From contig MU634781.1 in assembly GCA_026770595.1 (NCBI GenBank), positions 1 to 10,219 of the forward strand: DNA of 10,219 nt, in the 5' to 3' direction. The position numbers and the translations under genes were made by a program. Positions 8,197 through 10,219 of this stretch are shown piece after piece. Source of the DNA: Ochromonadaceae sp. CCMP2298 (Eukaryota; Sar; Synurophyceae; Ochromonadales; Ochromonadaceae). The notes under the pieces were generated by a model, which saw only the letters and a program-made list of their open reading frames with translations, was not told where the DNA came from and made no database searches. Numbering within the stretch: the stretch's first letter is position 1; each line of letters begins with the position of its first letter.

Positions 8197-9239
8197 CTAG
8201 CACCCCTCGTTGAAGAGCGCCACTGTCCTAGGGTCCTTGTATGTGCCGAACACCCAGTCCCAATACCTGTGTGATGGTATGCAGGCGCAGAGAGAGAGGT
8301 GGGGGTGGGGGGCCAGCGGCGGTAGGGGGGGTAAAAGTGGTGAGTACAAGTGACCGGCAGAGAGGCAGTAGAGGGGCCTGCCACTTTTGAGGCAAAACAT
8401 GCAAACAACAGACAGACAGCAGCTTACATGAATGTGTGCCCGAAGTTGTACTTGAACAGCTTGTGGTGCACGTGGTGGTCCGCGGCAGTGCCCAGGCCGA
8501 GCACGCGGAATGCGCCGTCCCAGGGGTGCACGTACTCGGAGTGGATCAGGGTAAGCCAGTTGGCATACAGGGATCCGAAGGCCATGTAGCTCCACACGTT
8601 GGCGTTCACCAGGCGCGCAGTGAGGGCCAGCGGCACGAGGATCATGAGGAAGGTGTCTGCGGGGGAGCCGTTGAAGGCGTCGAACATCTTGGGGTTTGTG
8701 AAGCGGTGGTGCGGCTTGTGCGAGGCGCGGTACAGCCGCTGGTCCAGGGTGTGCTCCAGCTGGTGCATGAGGTACTGCAGCAGGTCCTGCACGAGAAGCT
8801 GCGCAGCCACGTGGAACCAGTTGACACCCCCTGCGAACGAGTAGTAGCTAGCGGGCATGAGGCCCAGCATCCATGTGCAGATCAGGTAGGCGCCCAGCAT
8901 GACGAAGCCCTCTGGCTGCGAGAGGTGCTCGACCATGCCCGCCAGCACGTCGTAAGCAGGTGCGCCCACCTTCTGCACCGACTTCAGGTTGCCAAAGCTG
9001 CCGATCTTCCACGCGTAGAAGTACATCAGCACGAAGACTTGGCCCACCACAACCGCCGTGATTCCCAACGTCAGTCCCACCGGGGAGGGCCAGACGCCCT
9101 TGGGTTCGTTCCAGAAGTCGCGCGCGGTCTCGTCGTACCAGTCCTTCGGAAACACGTCTCTGTACAAACTATTGGCAGTAAAAACCAGAGGCAAGGACAC
9201 AATCGCCGGCCAGAGCAGCAGGGGAGCTATTGTCTCCAT
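8197..9239 (-). CDS. Fatty acid hydroxylase-superfamily (sterol desaturase-like) membrane enzyme, two exons
   Basis: Exons 9239-8428 and 8266-8197 join into 293 residues, complete from ATG to TAG; an in-frame TGA 30 bases upstream supports this start. The family comprises ER-membrane di-iron oxygenases acting on sterols, fatty acids or related lipids. Its histidine motifs are present: HQLEH (159-163), HKPHH (174-178), HSEYVH (233-238) and DHHVHH (254-259), followed by YNFGHTFM and, from exon two, YWDWVFGTYKDP, the usual C-terminal signature. Hydrophobic segments lie near 5-22, 53-75, 111-130 and 195-231. Length fits the family (about 250-300). The substrate cannot be told from sequence: C4-methylsterol oxidase, C5-desaturase and alkane/fatty acid hydroxylase relatives share these motifs. 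The gene converges with the membrane-protein gene and diverges from the sulfotransferase gene. Confidence 0.93.
8267..8427 (-). other. Intron of hydroxylase gene (161 nt)
   Basis: Read on the minus strand, the donor is TTCAT|GTAAGC and the acceptor is CATCACACAG|GTATTGGGAC. The split codon AT + G restores Met 271, and the joined protein reads YNFGHTFM-YWDWVFGTYKDP, which fits the family. The intron body has a long C-rich tract (G-runs on the plus strand, 8301-8331). If it is retained, translation stops at the TAA inside the donor. Confidence 0.92.
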
Positions 9240-9729
9240 GCCGGAAGTCTGCTGGGGAAGTCAGGTCAGGGTCCGATTCAGACGGCCACCCTCCCGAATA
9301 GTCCTGCGTCTGGCTCGGTTGGCTGCCGTGTGTGCCAGAGATGCTCTCGCCTGATCTCCTCCGACGCCTGGCAGATCCCAGAGATGCCCAGAGCGATCGC
9401 GATCTGCCTTTTCTTCCAGTCGTTCCTTTCCGTTCGCTGCGCAGCTTTTCTCTCTCTTCTTCTGTTGGATGCGTCACCAAAAACAGCTGTTCCCAGGGGA
9501 CCTTATGTCACAGTTTTTGGTGTTCTTTCGTGACGCGGCTTTTCTGTTCGTCTTTTTTGGCGCTGTTTGTAACTTTTTCCCTATTCGGCAAAACACTGCA
9601 TTTTTACACTCGATGCAGAACTCCAGGCGGGCGTGCGCAGCGTTTCTTCGGCCCACCATGCACACTCTCTTCTGATCGTCTTGCCGCAAACCCAATTCCA
9701 TGAACACATCGTCCAGTCCGCCCACCAGC
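9240..9729. promoter_or_regulatory. Divergent 5' region between hydroxylase and sulfotransferase genes
   Basis: These 490 bases separate two outward-facing start codons and must hold both 5'UTRs and probably both promoters. GC drops and T-runs rise between about 9405 and 9610. Visible elements are an 8-bp inverted repeat (9370-9408), a 10-bp palindrome AACAGCTGTT (9482-9491) and CCAAT (9692-9696). No TATA box is seen. Short frames here look noncoding. Promoter activity is inferred from position only. Confidence 0.5.
9370..9408. repeat. 8-bp inverted repeat with palindrome in loop
   Basis: GGCAGATC (9370-9377) and GATCTGCC (9401-9408) are perfect reverse complements separated by 23 bases. The spacer contains the palindrome GCGATCGC (9393-9400), directly abutting the right arm. 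It lies 130-170 bases upstream of the hydroxylase start codon. It could be a protein-binding site, a 5'UTR hairpin, or chance. Confidence 0.6.
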
Positions 9730-10219
9730 ATGGCGCAGCCTCACGTAAGCACGGGGCTCTGGAGGGCAGCGCCGCTTGTCCTTATCGTCGGACTCATCGG
9801 ACTTGTCCATATCCTCGCCTCGACAGCTCAAGTGTCAGCACAGACAGCACAGACAGTACGAGTCACCAAGGAGCACAAGAACAAGGACATGGACAATTGG
9901 CATAATGACAACGAGGCAGACTCAGAGGCAGACTTAGACGACTGCACACGCATCTCTTACAACCTTCACGCCCCTGTAGGGGAACTGTTCAAGCCCCAAA
10001 AAGGGAAGCGGTACACAACCTCAAACCACAAAACAGGCACACTATTCAGCCTCTGTCTGAAAAGGGTGCTGAAGGAGTTCGATATGAAGACTGTGGACGG
10101 CAGCTTCAATGTCGCGGGGGGCTTTTCCCCTACCTCTTTCCAGACCAACATGGTGCGCAATCCCTTCGTGGTGGTGCACAGCGCGTACGAGTATCACAAG
10201 AGCGTGCCCAAGCCCGAGC
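9730..10219 (+). CDS. Signal-anchored sulfotransferase-like protein, 3'-partial
   Basis: The frame is open from ATG 9730 to the right edge (163 residues) with no stop. A short N-terminal tail ending in Trp-Arg is followed by a single hydrophobic segment (16-30, LVLIVGLIGLVHILA), then an acidic Asp/Asn/Glu-rich stem: a type II, Golgi-like topology. Two PAPS-binding motifs follow. HKTGTLFS (100-107) resembles the 5'-phosphosulfate loop. RNPFVVVHSAYEYH (143-156) matches the 3'-phosphate motif, with Arg143 and Ser151 eight apart as in known sulfotransferases. PAPS-dependent transfer of sulfate to a carbohydrate or lipid in the Golgi is inferred. ATG 9730 has A at -3 and G at +4; an in-frame ATG at 9700 has a poor context and would add ten residues; a TGA lies further upstream. 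The catalytic C-terminal half is outside the window. Confidence 0.75.
   Translation, partial: MAQPHVSTGLWRAAPLVLIVGLIGLVHILASTAQVSAQTAQTVRVTKEHKNKDMDNWHNDNEADSEADLDDCTRISYNLHAPVGELFKPQKGKRYTTSNHKTGTLFSLCLKRVLKEFDMKTVDGSFNVAGGFSPTSFQTNMVRNPFVVVHSAYEYHKSVPKPE

Noticed and set aside
8025-8213. Plus-strand frame rich in Cys/Val/Arg
   Set aside because: It is a translation of the GTGTC octamer array and overlaps the hydroxylase terminal exon on the other strand.
9169-9480. Minus-strand frame upstream of the hydroxylase as an N-terminal extension
   Set aside because: It is in another frame from the hydroxylase, which has an in-frame TGA 30 bases before its ATG; the charged low-complexity translation looks like 5'UTR.
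8436-9533. Long plus-strand frame opposite the hydroxylase
   Set aside because: It is antisense to a clear enzyme with complete His motifs; the Val/His/Gln-rich translation mirrors the His codons of the real gene.
9745-9826. Possible intron in the sulfotransferase gene (GTAAGC ... CGACAG)
   Set aside because: Removing 82 nt shifts the frame away from the HKTGT and RNPF motifs and deletes the signal anchor; the unspliced frame is open and sensible.

Overview
The window looks like nuclear DNA of a GC-rich microbial eukaryote, most likely a stramenopile (an alga such as a pelagophyte, or a relative). Three things point there: small GT-AG introns that are visibly more AT-rich than the exons; a Pro/Thr-rich stalk built from P-T-x-x-P-T/S-x-x repeats; and a very large REJ/EGF-like multi-membrane-span protein of a type I associate with stramenopile genomes. 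The lineage is inferred. Nothing in the window looks prokaryotic, and there are no rRNA, tRNA, CRISPR or transposon signatures.

Layout: (1) Bases 1-7410, plus strand, hold the 3' part of a giant membrane-protein gene. Three exons (2-4769, 4926-6172, 6289-7410) join into 2378 residues with no 5' end in the window. The order is Pro/Thr stalk, beta-sandwich and REJ-like ectodomain, Cys-rich/EGF-like modules, a degenerate GPS-like Cys region, about seven hydrophobic segments, and a Ser-rich acidic tail. (2) Bases 7411-8196 are a convergent intergenic/3'UTR stretch with an AATAAA signal and three separate short tandem arrays. (3) Bases 8197-9239, minus strand, hold a complete two-exon fatty acid hydroxylase-superfamily (sterol desaturase-like) di-iron enzyme whose last 22 residues lie in a tiny second exon. 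(4) Bases 9240-9729 are a divergent 5' region with lower GC and a small inverted repeat. (5) Bases 9730-10219, plus strand, hold the 5' part of a signal-anchored sulfotransferase-like protein that runs off the window.

The three genes do not form an obvious pathway. The hydroxylase and sulfotransferase are divergent neighbours sharing about 490 bp of upstream sequence, so co-regulation is possible but unproven. The most useful results are the exon joins, the sulfotransferase gene that has no stop inside the window, and the polycystin-like architecture that lacks any visible PLAT domain.
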